Positions 44,983 through 55,400 of a stretch of DNA of 64,000 nucleotides are shown one piece after another. The stretch spans positions 3,218,001 through 3,282,000 of the forward strand of contig NZ_CP157804.1 in NCBI RefSeq assembly GCF_040112705.1, in the 5' to 3' direction. This DNA comes from Flagellimonas sp. MMG031 (GTDB lineage: Bacteria; Bacteroidota; Bacteroidia; Flavobacteriales; Flavobacteriaceae). A model generated the notes under the pieces. It was given only the letters and a program-made list of their open reading frames with translations, searched no databases and was not told the origin of the DNA. Both the position numbers and the translations under genes were made by a program. Each line of letters begins with the position of its first letter. The stretch's first letter is position 1.

Positions 44983-45008
44983 TTCCCAAGTTGGTACCAA
45001 CTTGGGAA
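44983..45008. repeat. 26-bp perfect palindrome, copy 2
   Basis: Identical to copy 1 (44845-44870). It lies 12 bp downstream of the rteC-like stop codon. On the minus strand it is followed by TTTT, so it might double as a weak terminator for that gene, but the perfect duplication favours a protein-binding function. Confidence 0.85.
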
Positions 45009-45019
45009 AAATTCAGGCG

Positions 45020-45859
45020 CTATTCTTCCAGGGATTCCATCCGCTTGTTGAGCATCTCAATGAGCCGGTCCAAGAACCGGGTCCTGCTGCTCTTTCGGGA
45101 ACGGATATCGATAAAAGTGTGGTAGTAATTCCCTAGGTCGACATTGTAGAAATACTCAAAATGGGAGGCCATTTCCTTGATGTCCACGGTACCGCCGTTG
45201 ATAGATTTACTGGTATGCAGGGCATAAAGGAGCTCGATGAGATCGGTCTTGCTCCCCGTCCAAAAAAGTTTTGATGGTTTTTCCATTGCTGTGTTCTTTG
45301 TAGGTTCCATATTGTTATTGAGGTCGTCCACTTCCTTTCTCAGGTACACGATGAGCATGTCATAGGCCATGATGGTGGCCACCGTGCCGTCCTGACAGGT
45401 GGAGAACTGGTCATCGATCAAAAAGTGAAAGGATTCCAAGGGCATACGTAGGTCCCGGTTACCCCTGACAAAATACTGCTCGTCCATCGACATGGCCCCA
45501 CGCCGGTAATAGTTATAGAACTCAAGATTTTCATTAAAGAAGGTCTGCAGCTTATCGATCTGTTGTTGTAGATATTTGACCTGGGCCACATCCTTTCCCC
45601 GTGGGCGTTTGCTCTCAATACTGAAGAGCCTGATGTAATAAATGAGCTTGCTAAAGATTTGGGGCTTGACATGTTTGAAAAAATAGATTTCGTCAGCCTG
45701 CGTCTCAAAATCCTGTCCGACGATCTGTTTTTGCAGTTTGCGGATGCACCTCTCCACCAATGCTATGCCCCTCTCCGCTTTGTAGAGGATATCGCCGTTC
45801 CCACTTTCCAAGGCCTCCAACTGGCCCTCAAATTCCGATAGCAGTTTTTGATATTTCAT
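45020..45859 (-). CDS. RteC-domain regulator of conjugation
   Basis: A 279-residue protein. The helical N-terminus begins KYQKLLSEFEGQLEALESGN; the C-terminal block FWTGSKTDLIELLYALHTSKSINGGTVDIKEMASHFEYFYNVDLGNYYHTFIDIRSRKSSRTRFLDRLIEML is the RteC signature. In CTnDOT, RteC activates the excision operon by binding an inverted repeat upstream of xis. Here the gene is directly upstream of two identical palindromes and the excisionase-like operon, so the same logic probably holds. No RteA/RteB two-component genes are visible. Confidence 0.9.
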   Translation of the reverse strand: MKYQKLLSEFEGQLEALESGNGDILYKAERGIALVERCIRKLQKQIVGQDFETQADEIYFFKHVKPQIFSKLIYYIRLFSIESKRPRGKDVAQVKYLQQQIDKLQTFFNENLEFYNYYRRGAMSMDEQYFVRGNRDLRMPLESFHFLIDDQFSTCQDGTVATIMAYDMLIVYLRKEVDDLNNNMEPTKNTAMEKPSKLFWTGSKTDLIELLYALHTSKSINGGTVDIKEMASHFEYFYNVDLGNYYHTFIDIRSRKSSRTRFLDRLIEMLNKRMESLEE

Positions 45860-46232
45860 TATAGGTAATCTTTAGTAGTCTCCAAAAACGTATTCTGTAC
45901 CCTTCCTCTAACATATCAGCAAGGGGAGGCACTTTACATCAAATTCGTATTCAGGGAACTTCTCTGCTGATCTCCTTTGAATCCGTCCTTTTTGTACCAA
46001 ATCAATTGTACAAATTTGAATTGCTGAACGAATTGGTATCAAATCGCACGGTTTCAAACTAAATAAAATCCATAATGTTTTGTGCATCAAGGACATGCTG
46101 GAGCCAAAAAAATCCCTTACAGATAAGTTTTTTTACGTTTTAGAGCCCTTTTTGTTAAAAAAGCAGATTTTTCTTGTTAAAAATATTTTCAAAAATTTTT
46201 TATTTTAACCGCCCTTTTTGAAATCGCGAAGG
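45860..46232. other. Divergent promoter region
   Basis: About 370 bp between the divergent RteC-like and DUF7793 genes. AT-rich runs near 46135-46205 suit promoters, but no exact TAnnTTTG pair is clear. A 62-codon minus-strand frame (45908-46096) shows no protein-like features. Nothing else is seen. Confidence 0.4.
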
Positions 46233-46604
46233 ATGAAAAGAATTGTGGAAACCGAATTGGCCACCATGTGGTTGGAAGATGAAATCCTCTTTTTTATTTG
46301 GAAAGAGGGAATTTCCATTGACCTTTCGGGAGCCAAAAAGACGGTGGCACGTCGCATGGTCCTGCAACAGGGAAAACCCTATCGCATCCTTTGCAACATC
46401 AATGGGGTCAGGCATATCGAGAAGGAAGCCTGGCACTTTTTATCTGGAGAAGGTGCCGAACTGGTCGAGGAACTGGTACTGGTTGCTGCCACGCCCTTGG
46501 AGCGGGTATTCTCCAAGTACATTTCGAACCGAATGCGTTCGGCGCCCATCAAAATGTTCCCCAACATGGAAACGGCCCGCTTGTACCTATCGCGCCCAAG
46601 ATAG
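46233..46604 (+). CDS. DUF7793 (STAS/SpoIIAA-like) protein
   Basis: A 123-residue protein from the ATG at 46233 (with GCGAAGG as the ribosome site). It reads ETELATMWLEDEILFFIWKEGISIDLSGAKKTVARRMVLQQGKPYRILCNINGVRHIEKEAWHFL, a STAS-like beta-alpha pattern used by DUF7793. It ends 51 bp before the AraC gene. A signalling or scaffold role is inferred; it heads a locus with a regulator, MauE and a small secreted Cys protein. Confidence 0.75.
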   Translation: MKRIVETELATMWLEDEILFFIWKEGISIDLSGAKKTVARRMVLQQGKPYRILCNINGVRHIEKEAWHFLSGEGAELVEELVLVAATPLERVFSKYISNRMRSAPIKMFPNMETARLYLSRPR

Positions 46605-46655
46605 GTGTTGTATCCCGTTTCCAATGGGTTATAAATCTAAAACACGGGGACAATT

Positions 46656-47639
46656 ATGGACAATCTGGAAAACAAGAAGCGTTTGGAGCATATCTACAAC
46701 CAATTGGTGCATATCGCCAACGGGAACTTCTCTTACCAAATCGAACGAACAGATCAAAACGATGCACTGGAGGCCCTGACCTTTTTGGTCAACTCCACTA
46801 CCGAGGAACTCAGGGACGCCTTTCTGCACCAAGGCTTTATCAAACTGCCCAATTCCTATGAAATGGTCGTTCAATTGTACTTTGAACTGGATTACAAAGG
46901 CCAGATACTGAGGACCAACCCAAAGGTAGAGACGCTGTTGAACTTCAAAGAAGGGACCTTGAACGGTCGCCAATTTGCACAATTATTGGAGAAGAGATCC
47001 CAAAGGGGCTGGAAAAAATTGTTGAAAGCAGCCCCCAAAAACAAAATATGGGAGCTGACCTTAGAGTTGTCATTTTCCGAACAATCAGGACTCCTCCTCC
47101 CTGCCCATTGTCATGTGATTTATTTCCCGGAACACCGGGAGAAAAAAGGAACTTTTATGGTGACCTGTTTTGAACTGGTCAAATACGATGGAACGGATCA
47201 AGGGTTCCTTCAGAAGAAACTGAAGAAACAATTACAGACCCATGGGCTATTGCCCCGACCAGAAAAAACGGAGACCCATATCCTTCACGCCATGGATATG
47301 GAGAACCTGAGGAAGGCCAAACGTTATATCATGGACAATCTGGATATGCCACTACCATCAATCAGAGAGCTGGCCCATATTTGCAATACCAACGAGTACA
47401 AATTCAAAAAGGGATTCAAGGAGCTTTTCGGCATGACGGCCTTTCAATATCAAAAACATGAACGGCTCCGAAAGGCCCATATCCTGATAGAGCACTCTAA
47501 CAAGACCATCCTTGCCATAGCCAGGACCGTAGGTTTCAAAAAGGGGAACCACTTTACCCGGGAATTCAAAAAAAGGTATGGTTATACGCCCTCCCAACTG
47601 CGGAAACGCTCCAAAAAATCCTTCCCAGAGCCTAAATAA
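46656..47639 (+). CDS. AraC-family transcriptional regulator
   Basis: A 327-residue protein. Residues 1-60 form a HAMP-like helix pair (LEHIYNQLVHIANGNFSYQIERTDQNDALEAL), 65-200 a PAS-like sensor (YEMVVQLYFELDYKGQILRTNPKVETLL), and 230-325 the AraC DNA-binding domain with two HTHs: LPSIRELAHICNTNEYKFKKGFKELFGMTAFQYQ and ILAIARTVGFKKGNHFTREFKKRYGYTPSQLRK. No membrane helix, so it is a cytoplasmic regulator. It lies between the DUF7793 gene and the MauE gene and likely regulates the locus. Confidence 0.88.
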   Translation: MDNLENKKRLEHIYNQLVHIANGNFSYQIERTDQNDALEALTFLVNSTTEELRDAFLHQGFIKLPNSYEMVVQLYFELDYKGQILRTNPKVETLLNFKEGTLNGRQFAQLLEKRSQRGWKKLLKAAPKNKIWELTLELSFSEQSGLLLPAHCHVIYFPEHREKKGTFMVTCFELVKYDGTDQGFLQKKLKKQLQTHGLLPRPEKTETHILHAMDMENLRKAKRYIMDNLDMPLPSIRELAHICNTNEYKFKKGFKELFGMTAFQYQKHERLRKAHILIEHSNKTILAIARTVGFKKGNHFTREFKKRYGYTPSQLRKRSKKSFPEPK

Positions 47640-47695
47640 TCCCTTAGAGATCGCTAGAGTCCCTTAGTTTTATCATTGTAAATCAAACCCTTACA

Positions 47696-48139
47696 ATGAA
47701 AACGGGCATACTCATAATTAAACGTTGGGCCATAGTGGAAACCATTTGTTATCTCTATAGCATACTTTTCCTGTATACAGCAAGCAGTAAACTCATGGGA
47801 CTATCTGACTTTAAGTTCCAAATGAGTCGTTCAGAAGTCTTGGGTCCCTTCACGGAGTGGATTGCCTGGATGGTTCCACTCCTTGAGATTGTTCTCGCCA
47901 TTCTGCTACTGACCAAAGTATATCGGCTGGTTGCCCTCTACGGGTCCCTTGTCCTAATGACCCTTTTTACGAGCTATATCGATTGGATGCTTCGGTTCAG
48001 TGACCATATCCCCTGCTCCTGCGGAGGCGTCATATCCTCCATGGGCTGGGAAACCCACCTCGTGTTCAATGCCTTTTGGATCGTCCTGGCATTGATTGGA
48101 ATCGTACTATTGGAAAACCTCAAAAATATCAGCCTCTAA
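47696..48139 (+). CDS. MauE-like redox membrane protein
   Basis: A 147-residue protein with four transmembrane helices: AIVETICYLYSILFLYTASSKL, WIAWMVPLLEIVLAILLL, LVALYGSLVLMTLFTSYI and a last one near LVFNAFWIVLALIGIVLL. Between the third and fourth helices is HIPCSCGGVISSMGW, the CxC redox motif of MauE/DoxX-related proteins, which act like DsbB in disulphide formation. It is immediately upstream of a gene for a small secreted protein with two cysteines, so that protein is a reasonable candidate substrate. Confidence 0.85.
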   Translation: MKTGILIIKRWAIVETICYLYSILFLYTASSKLMGLSDFKFQMSRSEVLGPFTEWIAWMVPLLEIVLAILLLTKVYRLVALYGSLVLMTLFTSYIDWMLRFSDHIPCSCGGVISSMGWETHLVFNAFWIVLALIGIVLLENLKNISL

Positions 48140-48213
48140 AAATACTGTGCAGTGAAAGGGGAAGCCGAAAACCTTAGAAAAAGAGTAGGCATTAATATCT
48201 AATTCTTAATACT

Positions 48214-48456
48214 ATGAAAACTAGATTTTTAAAACTCGTTTTACCGGCCTTTGCCATTCTGTTAGCGGTCGGTCTGGCCTTTGCCACGGAGAGCAATACG
48301 GTCAGTCAGGTGGCGTACTATCAAACGTCAAGCGGGGTCATGGAAGTGACCATCGGGGACGACTGTGAACCTAACGGTGATATCAATTGTACCTACTTCG
48401 GCAATCAATTATATGCCGAACCTTCCCTGTCCACACCATTGGGCAGGAACCCATAG
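48214..48456 (+). CDS. DUF6520 small secreted protein
   Basis: An 80-residue protein: signal MKTRFLKLVLPAFAILLAVGLAFA, then ATESNTVSQVAYYQTSSGVMEVTIGDDCEPNGDINCTYFGNQLYAEPS. This is the DUF6520 pattern: a short secreted chain with two cysteines nine residues apart and an aromatic, acidic tail. It is 74 bp after the MauE gene and followed by a strong terminator. A peptide precursor, toxin or surface protein role is all possible; no function is known to me. Confidence 0.8.
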   Translation: MKTRFLKLVLPAFAILLAVGLAFATESNTVSQVAYYQTSSGVMEVTIGDDCEPNGDINCTYFGNQLYAEPSLSTPLGRNP

Positions 48457-48476
48457 TTCCTTGTCACTCGTAGTAG

Positions 48477-48505
48477 AAAAGGTGCCCCTCACAGGGCACC
48501 TTTTT
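48477..48505 (+). terminator. Intrinsic terminator after the DUF6520 gene
   Basis: Stem AAAAGGTGCCC / GGGCACCTTTTT with a 6-nt loop (48477-48505). It ends the plus-strand operon. Confidence 0.85.
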
Positions 48506-48523
48506 GACTAATTCAAAAAATAA

Positions 48524-48706
48524 ATGAAAACAAAAAATTACTTTTTAGATGGTGAAAACAACCATCCCCTTTTTGTGGTTATCGCTTGTATTATTTCCTT
48601 TGCTTACTTGTCCAATGATATAGTTACAACAAATCCAATCGGGCCAAACAGTGCTCCCAATGCCCCTTGGCATCACTGTCCTTTTCCTTTTTCAACTTGC
48701 TCTTGA
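48524..48706 (+). CDS. Possible small secreted peptide
   Basis: A 60-residue frame starting MKTKNYFLDGENNHPLFVVI with one hydrophobic segment and ending in a Pro/Cys-rich tail (APWHHCPFPFSTCS). It starts after the terminator and its last 83 bp overlap the 3' end of the convergent metalloprotease gene, so the tail may be a frame shadow. Listed because of its position in the peptide locus. Confidence 0.25.
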   Translation: MKTKNYFLDGENNHPLFVVIACIISFAYLSNDIVTTNPIGPNSAPNAPWHHCPFPFSTCS

Positions 48707-50933
48707 TATCCTCCCGTAATTTCACCAACTGCTCCATCAACAACCCTTTGGAGTAAGCGGTATAATCATAAGCTTTCATTTCTGCATAGGTATATTGGGC
48801 TTTTTGTTGTACCGCCATAATGGCCCTGTCGATATAATAGGATTGGATTTCTTGCCGTATCCGTCCTACTTTGGGGGAACCTTCGTACAGTTCCCCGAAC
48901 AATCCCTCTTGCAATTCCGATAGATACCATTCAAATGTACCTTCAAAGCCTTCCAGCGTTTCCATATATTCAAAGCGCTTCAAGCGTCGGGGGCGTAATA
49001 GTTCGTCCACCGATCGCTGTTGGAATTCGACCATTTTGTCCGGAAAGGTGGAATACCCCAGTTTGGGAAGGAACTCGGGGGCAACCAACCACCCTGGTGG
49101 ATTTAGGGCATTGGCATGCAAAAAGTCCATGGCCTCCTCCTGCATGGCCAAAGGGATTGGCGTGAACATCTTGCCAGGGGTGTTTATCGGCTTGTACCGA
49201 ATATCGTACCCACCTAGCAAAGAGGTCACATGGAGCATATGGTCTTTCCACTGTTCCAGTAATCTTCCATATAGATTTTCCAATCTTCTAGTATCCTTTT
49301 GGTCCTTAACGGCGGCCGGCATCAGTTGGATGACACGTTCCAAGTTCTTCAGTGCCAACTTGGTGCTTTCGACCGGATCATTGGTATCCACCACTTCATC
49401 TGCCGTTGCGGGCCCGAAAACCTCCACTTGGCTTTGGTTGAACCTAAACCAGGGAATTGAATCCTGCACCCCTATAATACGCTCTAGGGCTTCCTCCTCC
49501 TGCTGCTCTGACATTTCCTCCGGAAATTCGGTGTAGCCCCACTCAATCTGGTGACGGTCCATCGGGCCCACTTTTTGCATTAACAATTCAGGGGGCACAC
49601 TGTCCTCTGGCTGGGCAATATTATTTTCCCGGGAATAGCTCATCATACTTGGGGTGTGGCCCATGGTCTTCAGCCATTGGATATCGGACATCTTTTCGAC
49701 GGGATAGGCGAACTCCCCATAATTACTGTCCATCAGCCCAAAGGCATGTCCCGCTTCATGGGCGGCAATCCGTTGAAAAAGCCTTCCCGTGAGTTCTTGG
49801 GGAAAAGGCAACGACTGGGCCCGTTTGTCCAAGGGTGCGCAACGGATAAAATAACGGTCCGTAACATTTTCGACCGAAGCTCCCAGATAAATGTCGCATT
49901 TGAGGATTTCACCGGTCCTTTCATCGATTATTTCTGGAGCGGTCCCTCCAGACTCTTCAAAGCCGCGCAAGTATTTGGAATCGCCCCAGTCCACGTAAGA
50001 GGTATGGATGCTATGGGCCTCCCATTCCGACAGGCTATCCGTTTCCTTTACCACTATGGCATTCTTGAACCCTGCAGCCTCAAAGGCAGGCAGCCACTCT
50101 TCGATACCTGCCTTCACATAAGGTCTCCACTGTTCGGGAACATCTGGAGGTATAACAAAAGTGATCGGTTTAACGGGCACGCTCAGTTTTCGGTCCTTGT
50201 CCTTTTTCTCCAATCGCCAGCGGGCAATATTAGCTATACTGTTCTTCGGTTCACCGTGATCGATTCCATATCGGTCCTCGTTAACGAATCCCATGCGGTA
50301 ATCATAGTCCCTACCTTTCATCAGTTTCTCGGGAAGGGCCGCCAATCCAAAGAACACCGGAAAAGAAACTTTCGAGCCCTCGAACATCAAGCCACGTCGG
50401 GTCTTGATGACCACCTCGTTGTGAAAATCCTTCGAGCCCTGTAAGAGGCTCAACTGTGGCACCAAGGTTTCCGTAAAGCCCTTGGTCCATTCGATGACAT
50501 TGTCCATTACCAAGGAAGTGACATTGATGCACAGTTCCCCTTGTTCGCCCATATCTTTTTCCAAGGGAAACATGGCCAAGACATTATCCTTTAAGGCCTT
50601 GTGGTGCCTTACAGGTAAAATTATTCCTGCCGTGGACCTTACCCTAGGGTGTTTTAATAGCACCTTGTCCCCCTCCAGTGACCAAAGCACCTGCATATAT
50701 TTATATACTTTTCTGTAGTCATAGCGGATAAAGAGCATAGGACGCTCCAGCACCTCCCGCGGAATATTGAGATAGAGCTCCCCCTCCTGCATGAAGGAGG
50801 TCAGAAACGTTGACCCCATTGAGGAAGCTGCCGCTTCATCCTCGTATATGGGGTTGGTTTTCAGTGTTTGGGAAAATACCCCAACGGCCATAAAAAGCCA
50901 TAGTATCGATACGATTTTTTTCATTGATTTCAT
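48624..50933 (-). CDS. Secreted zinc-dependent metalloprotease (DUF4953/DUF5117-like)
   Basis: About 769 residues from the ATG at 50933 (50924 also possible), with signal SMKKIVSILWLFMAVGVFSQ. The N-terminal domain has PREVLERPMLFIRYDYRKVYKYMQVLW and a GLMFEGSKVSFPVFFGLA stretch of DUF5117-like proteins. The catalytic part carries GRLFQRIAAHEAGHAFGLMDSNYG (HExGHxxGL/zinc site) and a Met-turn-like SMMSYSRENN. The C-terminal ~250 residues are helical. It is secreted or periplasmic and is encoded 35 bp past the SusD gene in the same direction, so it may cleave peptides delivered by SusC/D. Confidence 0.85.
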   Translation of the reverse strand: MKSMKKIVSILWLFMAVGVFSQTLKTNPIYEDEAAASSMGSTFLTSFMQEGELYLNIPREVLERPMLFIRYDYRKVYKYMQVLWSLEGDKVLLKHPRVRSTAGIILPVRHHKALKDNVLAMFPLEKDMGEQGELCINVTSLVMDNVIEWTKGFTETLVPQLSLLQGSKDFHNEVVIKTRRGLMFEGSKVSFPVFFGLAALPEKLMKGRDYDYRMGFVNEDRYGIDHGEPKNSIANIARWRLEKKDKDRKLSVPVKPITFVIPPDVPEQWRPYVKAGIEEWLPAFEAAGFKNAIVVKETDSLSEWEAHSIHTSYVDWGDSKYLRGFEESGGTAPEIIDERTGEILKCDIYLGASVENVTDRYFIRCAPLDKRAQSLPFPQELTGRLFQRIAAHEAGHAFGLMDSNYGEFAYPVEKMSDIQWLKTMGHTPSMMSYSRENNIAQPEDSVPPELLMQKVGPMDRHQIEWGYTEFPEEMSEQQEEEALERIIGVQDSIPWFRFNQSQVEVFGPATADEVVDTNDPVESTKLALKNLERVIQLMPAAVKDQKDTRRLENLYGRLLEQWKDHMLHVTSLLGGYDIRYKPINTPGKMFTPIPLAMQEEAMDFLHANALNPPGWLVAPEFLPKLGYSTFPDKMVEFQQRSVDELLRPRRLKRFEYMETLEGFEGTFEWYLSELQEGLFGELYEGSPKVGRIRQEIQSYYIDRAIMAVQQKAQYTYAEMKAYDYTAYSKGLLMEQLVKLREDIKSKLKKEKDSDAKGHWEHCLARLDLL

Positions 50934-50995
50934 TTTTATTAAGGATACCAAGGCTTCCAATTAAATGCCCAGACATCCCATATTGTTCATAATTA

Positions 50996-52426
50996 TCAGT
51001 AGCCAGCGTTCTGCGGCAATAGATTGGGGTTGATCTCGATTTCGGTCTCCGGAACGGGCAACAACAGGTCGGTATCCTGCCATCCTGGCTTGATACCTTC
51101 CAATACGGCACTGGCCTCTCCAAAGCGTTTCAGGTCGAACCAACGATGCCCCCGCTCTGTGAACAGTTCCATCCGCCGTTCCTGCAATACCGATTCCAAT
51201 AGTTCCCCTTGTGTTCCTATGGGGATATTGGGCAAACCTGCCCGATTACGGAGCTCATTCAGATCGCTTGCTGCATCGGAGAGATTGCCCAATTGTGCTC
51301 TCGCTTCGGCCCGGATCAGGTACTGTTCCGCCAAACGGAGTACGATTGAATATTCCACGGACTCCGTCTGGGAAAAATCGGCCTTGTATTTATGGGCGTA
51401 GAACAGGGTCTGTGTATTGTCGGCATTGGATATGCTTTCTGTCCAAGAAGCTTCCCGTAGATCGCCCTCCTCAAAACTGTCCAAGAATGATTCGGTTAGT
51501 GCATAGGTCTGGCCGGGAACCGCCTGTATGATCAATCGGTTTGCCTCTTGGGTATTCCTTGGGGCCTCGCCCGGTTTCAATTGCCAGATGGTCTCGCCAG
51601 AATCCTTTAGAAACACTTGGTCCACATTATCTTCCAAATCAAAGGCGCCTATCAGTTCGGAGGCCATGGCTTCAGCATTCGCCCAATCCTCTACATACAG
51701 GTACATCCGGGCCAATAAGGCCTTGGCTGCATACTGGTCGGGCAAGGTGCGTTCTGGTGATGGATTTTCCATACCTTCCAATAGGGCCACGGACCGTTCC
51801 AAATCGGTAATGATGGCTTGAAAAACTGCGGCCTCCGGGGTGCGTGATACGGTATTGTTCACCTGATAGTCCACCGTGGTGATATACGGGACATCACCGA
51901 ACAACTGCGCCAAGAGACTGTGTATATAGGAACGGACAAACAAGGCCTGGCCGGTAAACAGGGCCTTTTCATCTTCGCTCAGGGCCTCTGATTCTTCCAC
52001 ACCTCGAATGATATCATTGGCTCCGTAAATAAGTTCATAGCCGTTGGCCCACCATTGCCGTACCAATTCATTACCGGCCAAGAGGTTGTGTTGGTAGAAT
52101 TCGGTGTTCTGCACTTCGAATCCATAATAATCCAGTTCGTCCGCATAGATGCCCAAAGCCGTGGTCAGGCCAAAGCTGCCCGATACCATACCTTGTTCCC
52201 GCATCCCGAAAAATAAGTTTGCCATGGCGGAGCGTACCGTGGAGGCTTCATCGAATACCGTCTCCGCGACCAGGGTGTCCTTGGGCGGCTCCACTTCCAC
52301 AAAGTCCGTACAGCCTACCATGACCAAAAACATGAGCAATGGCAGGATTTGAAGGTTGAGATGTTTTAGGAGCGCTGGAAGACCATGGTCCCCTACGCTC
52401 CTGGTTTTGTTTAGTGCTTGTATCAT
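50996..52426 (-). CDS. RagB/SusD-family lipoprotein
   Basis: A 476-residue SusD homologue. Lipobox MFLVMVGCTDFVEV; then ETVFDEASTVRSAMANLFFGMREQ, WWANGYELIYGANDIIRGVEES, GQALFVRSYIHSLLAQLFGDVPYIT, and the C-terminal RAEARAQLGNLSDAASDLNELRNRAGLP plus ERRMELFTERGHRWFDLKRFG, all canonical. SusD lids the SusC transporter and selects substrate (sugars or oligopeptides). It is 17 bp downstream of the susC gene, so they form one unit. Confidence 0.93.
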   Translation of the reverse strand: MIQALNKTRSVGDHGLPALLKHLNLQILPLLMFLVMVGCTDFVEVEPPKDTLVAETVFDEASTVRSAMANLFFGMREQGMVSGSFGLTTALGIYADELDYYGFEVQNTEFYQHNLLAGNELVRQWWANGYELIYGANDIIRGVEESEALSEDEKALFTGQALFVRSYIHSLLAQLFGDVPYITTVDYQVNNTVSRTPEAAVFQAIITDLERSVALLEGMENPSPERTLPDQYAAKALLARMYLYVEDWANAEAMASELIGAFDLEDNVDQVFLKDSGETIWQLKPGEAPRNTQEANRLIIQAVPGQTYALTESFLDSFEEGDLREASWTESISNADNTQTLFYAHKYKADFSQTESVEYSIVLRLAEQYLIRAEARAQLGNLSDAASDLNELRNRAGLPNIPIGTQGELLESVLQERRMELFTERGHRWFDLKRFGEASAVLEGIKPGWQDTDLLLPVPETEIEINPNLLPQNAGY

Positions 52427-52443
52427 ATCTAATTTTTTTATGG

Positions 52444-55400
52444 TTAAAAGTCTACTTGTAGTCCAAGGGTGATCTGTCGCAATTGTGGCAATCTACTATT
52501 GGAAGGTTGTTCAGGGTCAGGTCCCCGATACTTGGTCCAGGTCCATAGGTTCTGTCCCTGTAGGTATACATTTACCTGCATGCCATTATCCAACCGGCCC
52601 AGCCCATAGTTCAAGGAAATGTTCCGTAATCGGACAAAGGAGGCATCGGAAAAGGCGGTATTGCTCAATTGCTGGAAGGTCCCACGGTCCACATCTGGGG
52701 CGAGTCCCCCAGAGGCTCTTTGAATGGGCGCCAAATCCCCTTCTTCTTGCCAACGGTCCAAGAGTTCGACCGGGGCGTTCCCCCGAAAGCCCGGGGTGGC
52801 CCCAAAGGCCAATTGGTCAAAAGCTTTCTGCTTTTTGAACTGGAAGAATACGTCCAATGATAGTTTGCCATAGGTAAGGGTATTGCCCAACCCGCCATAG
52901 AAGCGCGGGGCCCTGTCCTCGATAAACTGTCGGTCCTCCAGACTACTGATGTTCCCATCCCCATTATAGTCCTCAAAGGTATAGAGACCCGTCTCTGGGT
53001 CCACACCAAGGGCGTTGTAGAGCTTGACAATGGTCAGTGGCTTGCCGATTTCATAGCGATTGGCAAAGGGAGAGGATTCCAGACCGTCAAAGCGCAACAG
53101 TTTGTTCTTTGGCACCGTAAGATTAACCCTCGTGGACCACTTTAATTTGCCATTTCTAAGATTAATGGTACGAAGGTCCACCTCTACCCCGGAATTCTCC
53201 ACGGTGGCATCAAAGTTGCCGGTCAATTCGGAAAAGCCGGTGGTGGCCGCCAAGGGGATACCGACCAATTGATCGGAACTGCGATTTCGGTACCATGAGG
53301 TGTTTAGCAATATGCGGTCATTGAAAAAACCCAGCTCCAAAGCTGCTTCTAGCTTACGGTTGGATTCCCATCCAAAAAGTAGATTAAAGATGCCCGTGGG
53401 CTCCAATATGGAAATTCCATCATAGTCAAATCCCGTAACGCTATAGGTATCCAAGAATCGGTAATCACCGATATTGTCACTGCCCGTGGTTCCATAACTG
53501 CCCCTTAATTTTCCAAAGCTCAATATCGAATTGTCCCCAAAAAGGGATTCTTCACTAAAGAGCCAGGCCAGGCCCACGGCCCCAAAGTTCCCAAACTGCC
53601 GGCCGGGACCAAAACGGGAGGAACCGTCCCTACGACCGGTCAGATTGAGAATATAACGGTCCTTCACATTGAGGTTCACCCGACCGAATACCGCATTGTA
53701 GTTGTACTCGCTTTCCGTATCCGTCAGCACTTCCAAGGTCTCGGCAGCGGATAGGTTAAAGATCAGATCCTCATTGGGAAAACCTCTGCCCCGTTGCACA
53801 AAACCCTCGGTGGTCTGCTGTTGGAAGGTGGTGCCCACCAATACATCCAAGGCTGTCCTGCCCCACTTTTGTTTCCACTGTAATTGGGGCTCCACGATCC
53901 AGGAGTCCCGTTGGGAAACGTTGGTGGTGATGGAGGAATAGTTTTCGGGGGTCAGTCCCAAGCTCGGGTTACGTGCACTGCTGGGCAGGGTCCGGTAGGA
54001 ATCCAAGCGATAGGTATTGTAGCCCAGACTGGTCCTTACTTCTAAGTTGGGCAATAGCTCATAGGAGACCAAGGCATTGGCGATAAGGGTGTTTACCTTG
54101 GAGACATAGTTCTCTTCCAGAGCGGCAAAGGGGTTGTTCCAGGTGTTGTTTTCCCAGTTCAACCGTCCTTCCTCGTCATAGATTTCGGGGGCATTGGGCT
54201 CCAAGGTATAGGCAAGCCCGGTGAAATCTCGCTGTGGCAATTGGTTTCGTTCATTGGAATAGATGGTGGACAGATCGATCTGGAAACGATCGTTCTCAGA
54301 GCGGTGGTTTACCTTGCTCTGTACCGTCGCCTTTTTATAGTTGCTGTCCCCGGGGAATACCGTGGTTTCCTTTAGGTAGCTACCACTGATCAAAAAATTG
54401 GTCCGTTCATTGCCCCCTGATACCGAAAGCTGGGCATTGTTGCGATAGGACGTACCGCCAATGAGCACCTTTTGCCAATCCGTATAGCGGGAATTGTCCC
54501 AACTTTTGAGATCGGGAAAGAACAGATCAAAATTGGGGTCGTTCAAAAAGTCCCCGAAACCGTCATTGACAATCCCTTCCCTTCGGATTTCCAAATATTG
54601 TTGGGTGTTCATCAGTTCCAAGAAATTGGAAACCTGGCCCAAGGTGGTACTGAGGTTGGCACTGAAGGTTGTCCTGCCCTCTTTTCCACGCTTCGTGGTG
54701 ATCAGTACTACCCCATTGGCACCCCTAGAACCGTAGATGGCCGTGGCATCGGCATCCTTCAATACCTCTATACTCTCAATGGTCGTAGGGTCGATGGCAT
54801 TGAGCGGGCTGATATTGCCGCCCAGAATCCCACCCGAAACGCTACCGGAACCCAAGGACTGGGAGCCAAAGGGTACCCCATCGATAATGTAGAGTGGGTC
54901 GCTGACACCGTTAATGAAGTTTCTACCTCGTACCTCGACCTCGAATCCCCCACCGGGAACCCCGGTGTTTTGGACGATGTTGACCCCGGAAAGCTGACCC
55001 TGCATTGCAGCCAAAGGATTGCCTACGGGCTGTTTCTCCATGGTCTCGGCCTTGATGGTGGCTATGTTTCCCGTACGTTCCTTTTCGGATACGGTGTAGT
55101 AGCCTGCATTGAGCACGACTTCCCCCAATTGGGTGACATCCTCCTCCATTTGGACGTTGACCTCATACCTCCCCTTAATCCCAACAAACTTGGGCTCAAA
55201 ACCAATGATTGAAAAGTACAAGGTATCGTTGGTATTGGCTTGAATCGTAAAGGATCCATCTAAATCGGTGATAGTGCCCCTTTGGGTGCCCTCCACTTGG
55301 ATGCTTACCCCGACGAGAGGTATTCCGTCAGTGTCGGTGACGGTACCAGTAATGGTCGCTTGGGGAGGTGGGGCCATTGCGGCATCCAAGGTTTTTGATG

